64,000 nucleotides of DNA from Sipunculus nudus (lineage: Eukaryota; Annelida; Sipuncula; Golfingiida; Sipunculidae): the NCBI GenBank assembly GCA_026874595.1, contig CM049316.1, positions 31,045,339-31,109,338 of the forward strand. Reading direction: 5' to 3'. A program made the translations under genes and the position numbers. Under the pieces are notes generated by a model. It ran no database searches, was not told the origin of the DNA, and worked only from the letters and a program-made list of their open reading frames with translations. Shown in pieces: positions 1-12,965 of this stretch (its first letter is position 1; the number at the start of each line of letters is the position of its first letter).

Positions 1-61
1 AAAATCTGACCCGTCTACTTGAAACCCGTCTATTTGGGATGGCACCGATATCTAGTTAGAC

Positions 62-184
62 AGATATACACACATACATATGTATGTACATACATTTATA
101 TATATATACATAAATATATATATATATAAATATAAGTATATATTTATATTTATATATATTTCATATATACATACAAATATATAT
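62..184. repeat. AT-rich low-complexity tract
   Basis: Alternating TA/CATA/TAAA simple sequence directly before the first satellite monomers. Open frames in it encode only Tyr/Ile runs on both strands, so no gene is called. Confidence 0.8.
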
Positions 185-224
185 AGCCCGCCTGTCCCAG
201 AAACCCCTCGCATAGGGCCCGGCG

Positions 225-1850
225 TATACTGGATAGAGCATATATTACAGGTTACAAACACTAACTGGAGTATTTCATGCCCGAAGGGTTAGGGTAACCC
301 ATATACTTTATGGAGCATATATTACAGGTTACAAACGCTAACTGGAGTATTTCATGCCGGAAGGGTTAGGGTAACCCGCATACTGGATGGAGCATATATT
401 ACAGGTTACAAACACTAACTGGAGTATTTCATGCCCGAAGGGTTAGGGTAACCCACATACTGGATGGAGCATATATTAAAGGTGACAAACACTTACTGGA
501 GTATTTCATGCCCGAAGGGTTAGGGTAACCTGTATACCGTATAAAGTACATATTAATAGTGACAAACACTAAATTTAGTATTTCCTGAATGAAGGATATG
601 GGAATCCCTTATCCCGGATATAGCATATATTACCATAAACAAACACTTGCTGGAGTATGTCATGCAGAGGAATCTCAGATATACCATATATTCCTAGTGA
701 GAAACACTTACTAGAGTATTTCATGCCCGAAGGGTTAGGGTAACCCATATACTGGATGGAGCATATATTAAAGGTGACAAACACTTACTTGAGTATTTCA
801 TACCCGAAGGGTTAGGGTTACCCGTATCCCGAATACAGAATATATTAATACTAGCAAACTCTTACTGGAGTATTTAATAGTGACAAACACTAACTTGACT
901 TTTTCCTGTATGAATGGTTAGGGTAACCAATATACTGGTTATACCATATATTAATAGTGTCAAACTTTAACTGGAGTATTTCATGCCTGAAGGGTAAGGG
1001 TAATGCGTATACTGATAGAGCATACATTTATTATGACAAACACTTACTGGAGTATTTCATGTCCGAAGGGTAAGGGTTACCCTATCCAGGATGTAGCATA
1101 TATTCATACTTACAAACCATTATTGGGGTATTTCATGCGCGAAGGGTTAGGGTAACCCATATACTGAATGGAGCATATATTACAGGTTACACACACTTGC
1201 TGGAGTATTTCATGCCCGAAGAGTTAGGGTAACCCATATACTGGACTGAGCATATATTACAGGTTACAAACACTTACTGGAGTATTTCATGCCCGAAGGG
1301 TTAGGGTAACCCGTATACTGGATGGAGCATATATTACAGGTTACAAACACTTACTGGAATATTTCATGCCCGAAGGGTTAGGGTAACCCATATACTGGAT
1401 GGAGGATATATTACAGGTTACAAACACTTACTGGAGTATTTCATGCCCGAAGGGTAAGGGTAACCCGTATACTGGATGGAGGATATATTACAGGTTACAA
1501 ACACTTACTGGAGTATTTCATGCCCGAAGGGTTAGGGTAAACCGTATACTGGACGGAGCATATATTACAGGTTACAAACACTTACTGGAGTATTTCATGC
1601 CTGAAGGGTTAGGGTAACCCGTATACTGGATGGAGCATATATTACAGGTTACAAACACTTACTGGAGTATTTCATTCCCGAAAGTTAGGGTAACCCGTAT
1701 ACTGGATGGAGCATATATTACAGGTTACAAACACTTACTGGAGTATTTCATGCCGGAAGGGTTAGGGTTACCCGTATCCCAGATATAGCATATATGAATA
1801 CTGACTAACCCTTACTGGAGTATTTAATACTGACAAACACTAACTTCACA
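225..1850 (-). repeat. 77-bp satellite array, about 21 copies (minus orientation relative to the larger array)
   Basis: Tandem monomers repeat every 77 bp. The landmark GGGTTAGGGTAACCC recurs near 288, 364, 441, 518, 735, 1147, 1224, 1301, 1378, 1455, 1532 and 1609. Copies from about 1140 to 1780 are nearly identical; copies at 540-1100 are more diverged. Each monomer carries GGGTTA-GGG-TAACCC, an imperfect palindrome able to form a 6-bp stem with a 3-nt loop, and it contains the telomere-like string GGGTTAGGG. The reverse complement matches the monomers of the 14.8-26.5 kb array, so this is the same family inverted. Small open frames here are by-products of the repeat. Confidence 0.95.
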
Positions 1851-2218
1851 GTCCCAGACAGTTAGACATCTCGCGACAGTCCACGAAGAACACGTGAAAT
1901 GACCGACAGGAGTCGCAGGAGTAGCAAAAGAACCCTTCGGATGTTAGCTCAGATGATCGTATAAATTAAAGTTATGCAATAGTGCAGAAATATGAATAAC
2001 GGGCGTGCCTGTATCAATGATAAATAAGTATTAGATGTCAAGTATAATTAAGTTTACATGTAAATATAAATATGATACATATGCATGTGTAATATAGGTA
2101 TGCAACAGTGCAAATTATGAATACGGAGCGAGTCGCCATTAAAGATAATTCAATCTTTCATGTCAAGTATAAATATGTATACATTTAAAAACGGATATAT
2201 GCATATATATATTATAAT

Positions 2219-2221
<3 letters not shown>

Positions 2222-2279
<58 letters not shown>
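2222..2279. repeat. (TA)n microsatellite
   Basis: Uninterrupted TA dinucleotides inside the complex satellite unit; they produce Tyr-Ile open frames on both strands. Confidence 0.97.
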
Positions 2280-2282
<3 letters not shown>

Positions 2283-2370
2283 AATCCGTCGGCTTCCATG
2301 ATGCCAGAACTGTCCCAGAGGGTTAGACACTTCGACTTTTCGACACTGATCAGCAAGCATATGTGGAGCG

Positions 2371-2389
2371 CCCCCCCCCCCCCCCCCCC
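2371..2389. repeat. Poly-C homopolymer
   Basis: A run of about 19 C residues followed by CACACAC. The same position in the next satellite unit (about 3130-3146) also has a long C run, so the tract belongs to the unit. Confidence 0.95.
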
Positions 2390-2724
2390 ACACACACCAC
2401 TTGAGGAAGGCTGGAACGGTCCTAGACAGTTAGACGCTTCGACTTCTCGACAGCGATCAGGAAGAATGAAGGCGGGAACATTCCCAGACATTTAGACATC
2501 TCGCGACAGACCACGAAGAATACGCGAAATGACCGACAGGGGTCGCAGGTGTAGCAAAAAAAAAAACCCCTGCGCATGTCAGCACAGGAGCACGTATAGG
2601 AATAAAGATATGCAACAGTGCAGAAATATGAATAACGAGAGTGGTTGTATGAATGATAAAAATTTATTCGATGTCAAGTGTAATTAAGTTGAAATGTCAG
2701 TATAAATATGATACATATGCATAT

Positions 2725-2734
2725 ATATATATAA

Positions 2735-2804
<70 letters not shown>
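2725..2804. repeat. (TA)n microsatellite
   Basis: Long TA run with a few AAATA interruptions at its left edge, inside the complex satellite. Confidence 0.97.
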
Positions 2805-2809
<5 letters not shown>

Positions 2810-2931
2810 CAACAGTGCAAAATATGAATAACGAGCGAGTCGGCATTAAAGAAAATTAAATCTTTGAAGTCAAGTATGAATATGTATAAATGTAAAAATA
2901 AATATATGCATATATATATATTATAATTATA

Positions 2932-2952
2932 AATATATATATATATATTTAA

Positions 2953-3020
<68 letters not shown>
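2932..3020. repeat. (TA)n microsatellite, interrupted
   Basis: TA run with short TTTAAA and TG interruptions. Together with the neighbouring tract it yields a 147-residue Ile/Tyr open frame on the minus strand that is not a gene. Confidence 0.97.
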
Positions 3021-3026
<6 letters not shown>

Positions 3027-3892
3027 TAAAGCAGCATACAGCCGGGCCGACGGCTTCCATGATGCCAGAACTGTCCGGAAAGGTTAGACAAATCGACCTC
3101 TCGACACTGATCAGCAAGCAAACGTGGAGCCCCCCCCCCCCCCCCCATTAGCTTGAGGAAGGCTAGAACAGTCCTAGACAGTTAGACACTTCGACTTCTC
3201 GACAGCGATCAGGAAAAATGAAGGCGGGAACAGTCCCAGACAGTGAGACATCTCGCGACAGACCAGGAAGAATACGTGAAATGACCGACAGGGGTCGCAG
3301 GTGAAGCCAAAGAAACCCGGCGGATGTTAGTACAGAAGATCGTATAGGAAAAAAGATATGAAACAGTGCAGAAATATGAATAACGAGCGTGTCTGTATCA
3401 ATGATAAATATATATTTGATGTCAAGTATAATTTAGTTTACATGTAAATATAGATATAATACATATGCATATGTAATATAGGTATGCAACAGTGCAAATT
3501 ATGAATACGGAGCGAGTCGGCATTAAAGATAATTCAACCTTTGATATCAAGTATAAATATGTATACATGTAAAAATAAATATATGCATATATATATTATA
3601 TTTATAAAAGATGCCTATATATATTTTGAGAAAGGCTGGAGAAGTCCTAGACAGTTAGACACTTCGACTTCTCGACACCGACCAGGAAGAATGAAGGCGG
3701 GAACAGTCCCGGACAGTTAGACATCTCCCGACAGACCACGACGAATACGTGAAATGACCGACATACAAGGGAGTGTAACTCATTATGATTATGATCAGCT
3801 GGCCCAATATTGCCATGATTGATATGGTCCCACTTCCATAACCTCTTATGTTACCTGTACATCACTATAAATTACACAAGTGCCCTCTGCCC

Positions 3893-4111
3893 TTATCCAG
3901 TATCAGTTGGTTCAGCCAATGGACCAGCTATCGGTGACACTGTAGTATGTTTGTAGCGACAGCTTGTCACCCCAAACGTCGATTTTAGATGAACTGGAGA
4001 CGATGGGGTGACAGTACAAGCTATTGGGTTCGCATCAATTCTAGTATGTGCAGATGTGCACGCCATTTCTGACACTACTTTTTCATTTTCATCTACTTCT
4101 CGAACTGCCAT
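3893..4111 (-). CDS. Possible short coding exon of the dispersed element (unknown product)
   Basis: A 72-codon frame starts MAVREVDENEKVV and runs to a TAA, with the ATG three bases after an AG that ends a pyrimidine-containing stretch. It is hydrophilic, rich in Thr, Ser and Pro, and has no signal peptide or recognisable domain. The copy at 36.3-36.5 kb has lost about 8 bases just after the ATG and is out of frame. No family is recognised. The frame could end earlier by splicing, and it may be transposon- or pseudogene-derived. Confidence 0.25.
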   Translation of the reverse strand: MAVREVDENEKVVSEMACTSAHTRIDANPIACTVTPSSPVHLKSTFGVTSCRYKHTTVSPIAGPLAEPTDTG

Positions 4112-4345
4112 TTTCCTGAGTTAAGACAAAAAGTAACGTTATTATGTTGGGGAAAATAATAATTATTACATCCACGGTTTACTTACGTGTATTCGTGCAG
4201 CAGTTTTTAATACCGAGGCTGGTTTTACTCGAAAAACTCGTCTCCACGTCTGTCAGCGGGAGAATCATAACTTCCGGTAGGGGATTTCCAAACGGCTATG
4301 TGTAAAACTCGGAAGTCCGAAGTCGGAAGCAAGGATTTTTTTAAT
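3893..4345 (-). repeat. Dispersed first-exon-like element, copy a
   Basis: On the minus strand this block reads as a GC-richer leader with an ETS-like TACCGGAAGTTA, a plausible donor (CACGTAAGT near 4185), a ~70-bp intron-like stretch, a plausible acceptor (TTAACTCAG near 4118) and then GAAAATGGCAGTTCG. Diverged copies lie at 36105-36520 in the opposite orientation and at 31062-31255 in the same orientation (leader part only). It may be a duplicated gene 5' end or part of a transposon that carries one; the sequence alone does not decide. Confidence 0.7.
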
Positions 4346-4349
4346 TAAA

Positions 4350-5049
4350 GCAATGTTCGAAGCATAATTAAAATGATACTACATCAATAGAAAGTACCAT
4401 TAATTTTTATTGATAGAATAAGGTCTTTTCTATCATTATGTAAAAAATCAAAGTTATCCATCTGAAGTTATAGACTATTTCTTGCTCGGTAATGCCCGGT
4501 TATGGTCCAAATAACATATGTAAAACTAGCCAGTAATAGCTAATGCACTGGTCATCATGTCGTCAGCAAACGTGTCAAGCATTTTCAGTTTCTTAAATAA
4601 CACATATTTATCATAAACTCTGTTTTGTAACATTAATTATGCTGTTTTTATAATATATTATATTGATATTTTATTTCATTTTGTAAAACAAGATTATATA
4701 ATTACTCATCAATATTTTCACTATTACCATATTTTTTGTTTGTGGAAACATGAAAAAAAAATAAAAATTTGATAATATTTTAAAAATTACCCTGATAATA
4801 TCATAGAGACTTAAACAGATAATTTGACAGAACCACAAAACGTCCAGTAAATGTTTTAACAAGGGTGTTTCGAACAAAATATTTTATTTATCATGTATCA
4901 ATTGAAAAACCTTTTCCTCTTCCATTGACCAAACAATTTAATCATGATTATGAATCTCTTAAACTCTTATCTATTATGTAATACTTTTTATGCCAAATTA
5001 TATTTTACATTTCATGGTCAGGTTGCACACATTTATATATATATATATG

Positions 5050-5096
<47 letters not shown>

Positions 5097-6755
5097 TAAT
5101 CACATTGCAATGTGATATTTTCCCCTATATATGTACCTGCTGTAAATGGAACCTGTTTCAATTCTTGTTTTTGAAATTTTGCCAAAATAGCATAATATAC
5201 ATGATGCTTTACAAAAATTTGTTTGCTACTGATTTCATCAGACGTATCCTGCAAAATTAAAAATAACCACAAACATTAACAAAACCTTGACAGAAAAAAT
5301 ACACAATGCATGTGTAAATAGATATGATCCCGATTGTAACATTTTACAATCATATAAAAAACAATAGTTTCTGTTTTTGCAGAACGATTCAATATATAAT
5401 CGATATTTTTTATGCAGTTAGGCACAATATTCATCAAATTAATGTTCTGAAAATTTGCAAAACCACAGGGCACAAACATTTATATACTTTATATATATAT
5501 ATATTTGTAAAATACGTCAACTAAAAAATCAATAAAACATCAAACAAAACATTTTGCATAGCCAAAAATAGTTCATTAAATGTTTAAAAATAAATTGTTA
5601 CAGAGCAAACGTTATAGATATAAAAAATTCTGTTTATTTATAGAACCTGATACCAGCAACTATTAAGTCCGGAGAGAAGGGGGTCCGAAAGCGCACGGTA
5701 CTTCTGTATCGAGAATTCCGATTATAGTCCGGTTAATTTTGTTTCTGAGCATAAAAATATAAGAATCAAATAAAAATAGTGAGTATACACCGAATATTCA
5801 GATGCATATATTTTTATATAAAGATAAAAAATTACTATACAGCAAAAGTAGAATGGGAATAATTAATATTTGTAATTGAAATATTTATCTTAGCGGTAAA
5901 TATCTTACTTGATTCATCAATCCGGTTTGGTTCCATTATTGCATGGTGTCATCATTTTTATGTGGAATTTAAAGGAATGAATCATAAAGATGAGCAACAG
6001 GTTCAATAAAAATGCCTATATCCCGTAGCATCTTTAAGACACCAGGTCACCTCTAGACAGACTTTTACTTGAAGCCCCAGATGTCTTACGTGTCGATAAA
6101 GATTCTATATGGTTATTTATTAAAGATTTTACATTCAAAATTGTAATTTCTTATCGAGATCCTTGTAATCGTATACAGTAATCCGAAGTTGAAGGGAGCA
6201 CATTCTGTTTACATGCCCTTATCATGCACATATTATAACGTATGAGAGTGAAATCAGTTGCAAATATACTTTAAAATATTATTAAATATCCATTTATTTG
6301 AAGTTGAAATGTGATGTTGAAACATCATGAGTGAATTTTAATATATAAATATCAAGATTGAAAAAGTTTGAAAGAAAGAGTTAAAACTTGAAAAAGAATT
6401 GATTTTAGTTTAAAAAAAAATGATTTGCTTAAATATACAAATCGATAAGATTTTATAATCACACATGTATTAGTATGTTATATATTACCTGGACTGTTGT
6501 ATCCCTTTTCTAAGATATATTTTACCTTTTTTTTAAATATCGTAGAACTCTAACATATTGAAGGACATTTCGTTTTGTATTTGATACATGTATGTTTTTT
6601 CCAGCGATGACCTACTGGGATATATTGAATTTTCATATTTGTTCAACGTATGGAAAATATATTACTGTTTTTATTGAATGACATGGTAATTTATAACTAT
6701 ATTTTTAATGCCGTATTAGGGTTTATTATACCATATTTATTATTCAGTGGTGCAT
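4350..6755. other. AT-rich stretch without recognisable genes
   Basis: Very AT-rich unique-looking DNA with scattered poly-A/T runs and one (TA)n tract at 5037-5092. The short frames found here are low-complexity Phe/Ile/Leu/Tyr strings without exon-like boundaries. Nothing else supportable was seen. Confidence 0.7.
5037..5092. repeat. (TA)n microsatellite
   Basis: TA dinucleotides with one ATGTATG interruption near 5049. Confidence 0.95.
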
Positions 6756-6965
6756 CCATAGAGGGCGCAAGCATAACACCGAGGAATCCCCATCCCCCCC
6801 CCCCCCCCCCATCGCAGTACCGTGTGAGTCATACACGGTCTCCCCACAGAGCTCAGCTCGGGGTGGGATCGACCGTGAAAAATCTCACGGCTCCTCGGCT
6901 GATACTCAGACTCGCGCACTGTGCTGTCCGAGTCTGCATGTGCGCTCTCAGATCACAAAATTCGG
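6750..6965. other. GC-rich island with poly-C tract, function unknown
   Basis: A sharp rise in GC within AT-rich DNA. It starts near CATCCATAGAGGGCGCAAG and includes a long C run near 6795-6812 and a short hairpin GTGAAAAATCTCAC near 6874. A 126-codon plus-strand frame crosses it but includes the C run as poly-Pro and has no recognisable domain. It could be a small transposon remnant or an exon; no decision is possible. Confidence 0.4.
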
Positions 6966-7415
6966 TGAAATGCAAAGATTGTCATAAGACTTTAACATAT
7001 CAATTATTTTACAACGATTACTACATTTAAATACTAGTAGTGACATTTTGCAAGTTATAAATGTATAGACGCGCATTTCATCATTGACATTAACATGTTA
7101 CGAACTTTTGAATATTTGGACTTTCCAATTTATACCGTAATGTTATAGAAATATAAATATTAAAGCCCAACAACCTGAAGTTTGAATACATTGTTCCAAT
7201 ACATGTAGGAGTATAGTTGTGGAACAGAAAATCTTCATAATCTTTCGTTTAAGGTGCCTCAATATATCCTCTTTACATTGCATATTTTAAAAATTTACCC
7301 CTTCCCATACCATCCCCATGTTAATATAAATAATTTTCACAAAACATAGCTCTAGATAGGGTGAAATATATTACGTGAAAATACCATCACATATATGTTT
7401 ATATATATATATATA

Positions 7416-7458
<43 letters not shown>

Positions 7459-7625
7459 TTTACAAATAAAAAAATTAAGAACTTATAGTTTTTCCGATTA
7501 TGTATCATGTTTTGTGTTATTCACGCATTTAAAGCAGAATCATGCATAAGCAATTTTAATATATGCATGCAACTATAATTATAATGAAACTGCATTGGGC
7601 TGTGGCTCTTAACTGACCACAAGTT
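6966..7625. other. AT-rich stretch without genes
   Basis: No supportable coding or RNA feature. It includes an interrupted (TA)n tract at about 7398-7455. Confidence 0.7.
7398..7455. repeat. (TA)n microsatellite
   Basis: TA dinucleotide run with one TTCAT interruption. Confidence 0.95.
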
Positions 7626-7639
7626 AACCAGTGCGTCTC

Positions 7640-7935
7640 TGTGACTTCCGAGTTATACACATTGGATAACATCCCAGCACTTCTGACTGACTTCCGAGAT
7701 TGCTTCCGAGCACAAAATCGTCCATAACGTTCAGATTGAAGAATGGATAACTATTATTCTTCACAGAATGATAATAAAGATCTTATTCTATCGGGGAAAA
7801 AAACAAAACGGTATTGAAGCGTTAGCATTTTGTATATGCTTTAAACTGCATTATTTATAAAACGATTCCTTGGTTCCCGGCGTCCAGCTTCCGACTTCCA
7901 AGTTTACATATACGACCGCGCCATGACACCTTCAC
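7640..7935 (+). repeat. Possible weak fragments of the first-exon-like dispersed element
   Basis: Two short pieces (about 7648-7668, ACTTCCGAGTTATACACATT, and about 7865-7915, with GCTTCCGACTTCC) resemble the leader of the element at 36105-36200 (CTTCCGACTTCGGACGTCCGAGTTTTACACA). The match is short and imperfect. An ATGAAAGAAG followed by GTAATAA at about 7981 would suit a first exon but is not otherwise supported. Confidence 0.3.
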
Positions 7936-7999
7936 TTTTGAATGCGAAGTACCGCTTCACGTGAATCGGTGCCACAGTGATGAAAGAAGGTAATAAATG

Positions 8000-10425
8000 T
8001 AATTATTTTTGTGTAACAACATTTTTTCTTCGATATTAAGCACATATAATACGACTATATAAGCCTGTGATGCCAAATAATACCAGACATGAAATATTTT
8101 GATCCGACCCTTAGAATGGGCGTTCTGTTGTGACTGCCATCATGACTCCAGGCCCTATCAGTTTATTTCAGAAGGCCTGAGTGTCATGATTGTCATGGCT
8201 AGTATGTTTGGTGAAAGTGTATCAGTGCCAGAGCTAGTTACAAGGACACACCAACATTTGACCATAAGAGGCATATTATTACCATGACTGTCGGTTGGAT
8301 TTTTTATGAACAGTTGACAGTTAAGTAGTTTACAGATTAGCTCAATAGGACCTAGTTGATTGTAAAATATATTATTAAATATATGTATTTATTAAGATAT
8401 TAAAATTTATAGAGTTGAAATATAACTGATGTTTCAGTCCACAGATGCAAGGACCTGGTGTTTTTTTTTTAGGGGGGGGGGGGGGGTGGTGGAGTGGAGG
8501 GAATTGATGAGATTTGAGTTTAACATCTGAGGCATGACACAACTGAACATACAAGTTGCTTTCTAAGTTCATACTTGAATATCTGAAATCCATACACATT
8601 AACCATATGAAAGTTATTTTAACATTGTTATAGGAAAAAAAATGTTATTACATTTTTTATAATAAGGGAGAAATGCTGGACAAATGGAGCTGTTCACCTT
8701 ATGTTCAATTCACTTGAGGACAGTATATGTTTAAATCAGATTTTATTTTTTTTCTTATCCAATTATATTTCAAATGAAACCAATTTGTGCACATTTGCCA
8801 TAGATATTAAAATATCCCAGTGCACAAGTACAAATCAGCAGTTGGGGGGGGGGGGGGGGAGATTAACAATACTTATACATACTGGACAAATAAAGCCTGA
8901 TCTCCAATGCGGCTGGAGAGGAAAGAAAGGAAAAAATGTTTGTCTAATAGATCCTTATTGTATTATCTGGCATTTGTTTTATTTTATGTTTATATTTCTG
9001 TTGCTTGATATGAGAAAAACCGTACACCTGCCTCCCCCAGTGACTGTAGCAAATTAGGAACCCTTGCATGGTTGCCTTCCAGTGAAGAGGAGTGGGTTGG
9101 CAGCATCTGGAAAAAAACCATTGACTACAATAGAGCCTAAAAAATTAAGAACTAGCCTAATTTTCAAGCTTTTATTTTCATATTTCAGATGTAACAAATG
9201 AAATAGTTATGTTTACATGCAGGGAAATATAAATCAACAGTTCTCACAGAAAACAGAGATTGCCCTTTTTTAAGTTATATAAAATGTAAGGTGCTGATTT
9301 TTTATTATAATGCTAATAACTGGAAGGAATTACAAAATTCAGATCGAATTTTATGTTTACATTTGTAATTTTATTAAAACAAGGGACCCATGGGTCACGG
9401 CGCTGTTGTATATGATAAAAATTATGATTTAGAAATGAGGCACATGCTTGTTTTGTGTGGAAATAAATATAAGCTGTATTATGAGTTGTGGGTGTTTAGC
9501 TTATGTATGATTTTAATAGTATCTTTGGAGACAGGGAAGAGGATTGATTTCATTTATTTTATTAACAAATGGAGAGCTATTGTCACACAGATTTTGATTT
9601 GGCCATATAACTTATAAGCAGAACATGTAATATAAGAGTTAAACTATTTATTAAAAATAATTACAAATTGTCCCAAATATAATTTTTATTAAAAATAATA
9701 AGAGAATCGTATGAATAAAATACAACTGGAATGATTATTAAAATAATATCAAAGAATATATTCATGAATGCATTCATGAATACATTTTGAAAGTATTTGC
9801 ACTGGTAATCATATACTTTCATTTTTACCTCAATTCCCATTCTTATGCAAGAACTATTATAATGGAGTACATATTCATATTCATATTCAAATACATTGGC
9901 AAAGTATTCATACCATGGCTGGTATTTATTCAGTTTTCACCAAACAATGATGTTGAGAATCCAGAATATACAAAATTCACACATTTAAATAATGATCATA
10001 AGTACCTGGTTTCATGGCTTTTATTCAGTTTAAAAATAATAAATGTAATATATTCATTTTGGACTAATTTCACATCAATGTACACACTTGACTCAGCTGG
10101 AATCTAGATTAATATTATCAACTGCATCTTTGTCTAACATTAATTTCTTCATATGATCCCTAATGATTAGTAATGATAATATGATTTATTTTCTATCATT
10201 AAAATTGAACTGAGAAATGGCATAGGTGACTGCATGGTGTTATTTGGAATAGTTGACATTCTATCAATCGATACAAATTTTTATATCATCAGTAACTGCA
10301 AGTTAATTTCCTATCATTATCAACCAACAAATTCCTAGTCCATTTTTCTTTAATTTGTTATTAAAAACCAATAAAAATTTATTAATTTATTGTTTATTGT
10401 TATTTTGTTAGTTAAAACTACTAGA
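8000..10425. other. AT-rich stretch without recognisable genes
   Basis: Contains two poly-G runs (about 8472-8487 and 8845-8860) and scattered short frames with AT-driven composition. The frames at 8099-8287 and 9390-9617 have no family resemblance and no convincing splice boundaries, so they are not called. Confidence 0.6.
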
Positions 10426-10429
10426 TGAG

Positions 10430-12135
10430 TTGGGTTGGACACCTAGACCAACTGTGGCTGGCCATAAGCTGCCTGGCTGCCCCAGTGTATGCCTAGCGTC
10501 ATGCGTGCATAATTTGATGAAAGGTCAAGAAGGTCAACATACAGGTGACTCAAGAGGAGCTGGGGAGAGCTTAGGTCTGACATGGTCTCATTAAAACATG
10601 AATGAAAGCTACAATTTTTTGGCTAATATTTTTCAGCTTTCTAAACAAAAAAGCTGAAATCCTTAGGTGTGCATGATATGAAAATAATATCCACAGTGCT
10701 CACAGGAAACAAACATGCCATGGTCAAAGTTCGGCAAAATTTGAAGGTACTACATTTATATATATACTAATAACTTACATCCCTGACATGTTACATCCCT
10801 GACAAAAAGTATCAGCAATACACTTGTAAGGGGAGTTAATATATTTCTTGATTTTTTACAAAGTGCATTATGTTTTGGCCCATAGCTGAAAACAATTACG
10901 CAATAATGACATCATTTCTGGCATGTGCATAGAGAATGTATAGAAAAATATGTATATTATATATGATTAAATTCAGATCAGTGGTTTTGAAATGGAGAAA
11001 GTTTTTCATTAATAACTCAAAGGTATTAAGTCCTAGTGACCAAATTCTTGGCATGGTAGGGGATTTTGGAGACATCTGATTGTATGCCAAATTTTAGGAA
11101 CTGAGAGCTGAAGCAGGGGAGCTGAGCTCTTGCACATTTCATGACACTAGCTTAATGTAAACAATATGTTACATGGTGCTTCAAAACGTGAATAAAATCT
11201 GCACTTTTTGATCAACTGGTTCCAAATTTTCGGTGTTAACAGACAAAATTCTAACAAAAACATGCTATGAAAATTAAATCCACGGTACTTACAGGAAAGA
11301 AATGTGTTATGGTCAAAGTTGGGCAAAATTTAAGCTACCAATTTTTCATGTTTGTTAATATTTCAAAGGAATTTAAAAGATTGTGATCTAATTTTGGAAA
11401 TACAATTTAATTTTGACTAATTAAAGTTATATTACTGGGAAAAAAGTCCATAGCTTTAACATGTTTTGTGTTAAGTGGTCAAATATCTTTCCTGATTTTT
11501 TACAATGCATTATGGTTGGGCCCATAACTTGTGTTATTAATATAATACGGATATAATTTCTGGCATGTACATGGGAACTATATAGGGGAAAATTTATGTA
11601 AAAAATGAAGAAAAACAGATGAGTAGTTATGATATTAGGCAGTCCTGAAGTATGAAAATAGGTTTTTAAATAAGAAATGGAGGTTTTTCCTTCATTTCTC
11701 AAAGGAACCAAGTTGCAAAGACCCAGTTTTCGGCTTGGTAGGACATCTTGTGGACATCTAACCTTATGCCAAATTTTGGAGTCCTAGGTCTTACGGTTTC
11801 AAAACGTGCCTGATCTACGGACGGACGGACAGACGGCAGACAGCGGACAAAGGACCACGACTATAGTTCAGATGACTTATAGTCAGCTGAGCTAAAAAGG
11901 TCTGTACCATCAAAAAGGTTCATGTTTATCAAGCAATTATTTTTCCTCTTTCTTTTACAAAGCCCAATATGTTCAAGCCCATAACTTGTGGACATTACAC
12001 TGAAGTCTTAATTTCTGGCATTTATAGGAAATATATAGGAGAGACTCCTGGTAAATATAATAAAAAAGTCCCATCTGATTGCAATTTCTCAGTGTGCAAT
12101 GCTGACACCTATAGGCGGACAAAGTGATTAACAGT
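10430..12135. mobile_element. Degenerate mollusc-type dispersed repeat, about 2.5 internal tandem copies
   Basis: Similar blocks recur about 600 bp apart: CACAGTGCTCACAGGAAA...ATGGTCAAAGTTCGG (about 10690) and CACGGTACTTACAGGAAA...ATGGTCAAAGTTGGG (about 11282). A further shared block reads TTGGCATGGTAGGGGATTTT (about 11050) and TCGGCTTGGTAGGACATCTT (about 11730). It ends with ACGGACGGACAGACGG at about 11821 and CAGCTGAGCTAAAAA at about 11893. From memory, bivalve genomes carry abundant non-autonomous repeats with such GGACGGACAGACGG and GAGCTAAA ends. No intact protein frame is present. Confidence 0.65.
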
Positions 12136-12139
12136 GATA

Positions 12140-12960
12140 GTAAAAGGAATGTAGACATCCTGACTGATCACCAGGGGGGCCACTAAAGTTAAAAATTGAG
12201 ATGATCATAGGTTGCAATGGAGATACTGCATTGAAGACAGGAAGGATACTGTTTGTAATATATGTCTATTACTTTGGCTAAAGGTCATGTACACTGACAA
12301 ACATGTAAGGAGTGTCAGATGAGGGGGTGGGAGGGTAGGGGTTCCTGACCCATTTTTTTCGGGACATAATTTTTTTTTTTTGGGGGGGGGGGTTACAAAC
12401 CAAGTTATGCAATTTTTTTGTCTGTAAGTTTGTGTGGGATCGACCCTCCCCTTTCTGAGACTAGGGACCCATCTGTGAGAGATCAGTTTCTCACAGATGG
12501 CCATTGTAATATATGCAGTGATACGGGAGGGTTTCAAATAGAGCCCATGAAAGGAGACCATATATGAAAGCAGATAATTCCATATGAATATGAGATTGGA
12601 GTTCACACACTCACACAATGTTCAGCAGTGTAAGGCTTCAAACATGAATAAGCAAGAGATATCACATGAACAATTCATTTAAAAGACATGATCGCCAGTA
12701 TTTACCAAATTTTGTTAGTTGTACCAGCAATTAGAATAAGGGATGTACATGAATGAGAACACACTTTGTGTCGGTCTCAGAAAGTCCCAGATTTATTCCC
12801 TTGCACCGAAAGAGGCGAAACATGCAAGGGAATATATGAGGCTTGGAGAGCACAGTTGAGACGGAAACTTATCATGTGCCACTTGGGGTCAGGGCCAGCC
12901 CTACTAATAGGGCAGTCCTGCCAGTCCAAAGGCACAGGGGGACCTGACTGAACAGAGCAA
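12140..12960. other. Gene-poor interval with G-tract and hairpins
   Basis: Holds a T-run/G-run pair at about 12369-12391 and a perfect hairpin at 12469-12500. The 137-codon minus-strand frame across it contains Lys and Pro homopolymer strings from these runs and is rejected as a gene. Confidence 0.6.
12469..12500. other. Perfect 12-bp inverted repeat (hairpin)
   Basis: CCATCTGTGAGA at 12469-12480 and TCTCACAGATGG at 12489-12500 are exact reverse complements around an 8-nt loop. Confidence 0.9.
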
Positions 12961-12965
12961 ATGTG

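Larger units (their letters stand above)
1851..3770 (+). repeat. Complex tandem satellite, about 3-4 copies of a 480-750 bp unit
   Basis: The block beginning CCCAGACAGTTAGACATC and continuing through a GACCGACAGG core recurs near 1853, 2482, 3231 and 3706. Each unit also holds two related sub-blocks with GCAACAGTGCA...ATGAATA cores, a block ending in TCTCGACAGCGATCAGGAAGA, and usually a (TA)n tract of varying length, which accounts for the differing unit sizes. No coding potential is evident. The last copy is truncated at about 3765. Confidence 0.85.

Noticed and set aside
225-1850. True telomere or subtelomeric TTAGGG array
   Set aside because: TTAGGG occurs once per 77-bp monomer and is not in tandem; the window continues on both sides as internal DNA.
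2150-3117. Open frames of 76-147 codons on both strands
   Set aside because: They are Tyr-Ile translations of (TA)n tracts and Pro/Gly translations of C runs inside a satellite.
6650-7030. 126-codon plus-strand frame as a gene
   Set aside because: Contains a poly-C run read as poly-Pro between AT-rich flanks; only the middle is GC-rich.
12205-12618. 137-codon minus-strand frame
   Set aside because: Crosses T/G homopolymers giving Lys and Pro strings; no domain and no exon boundaries.
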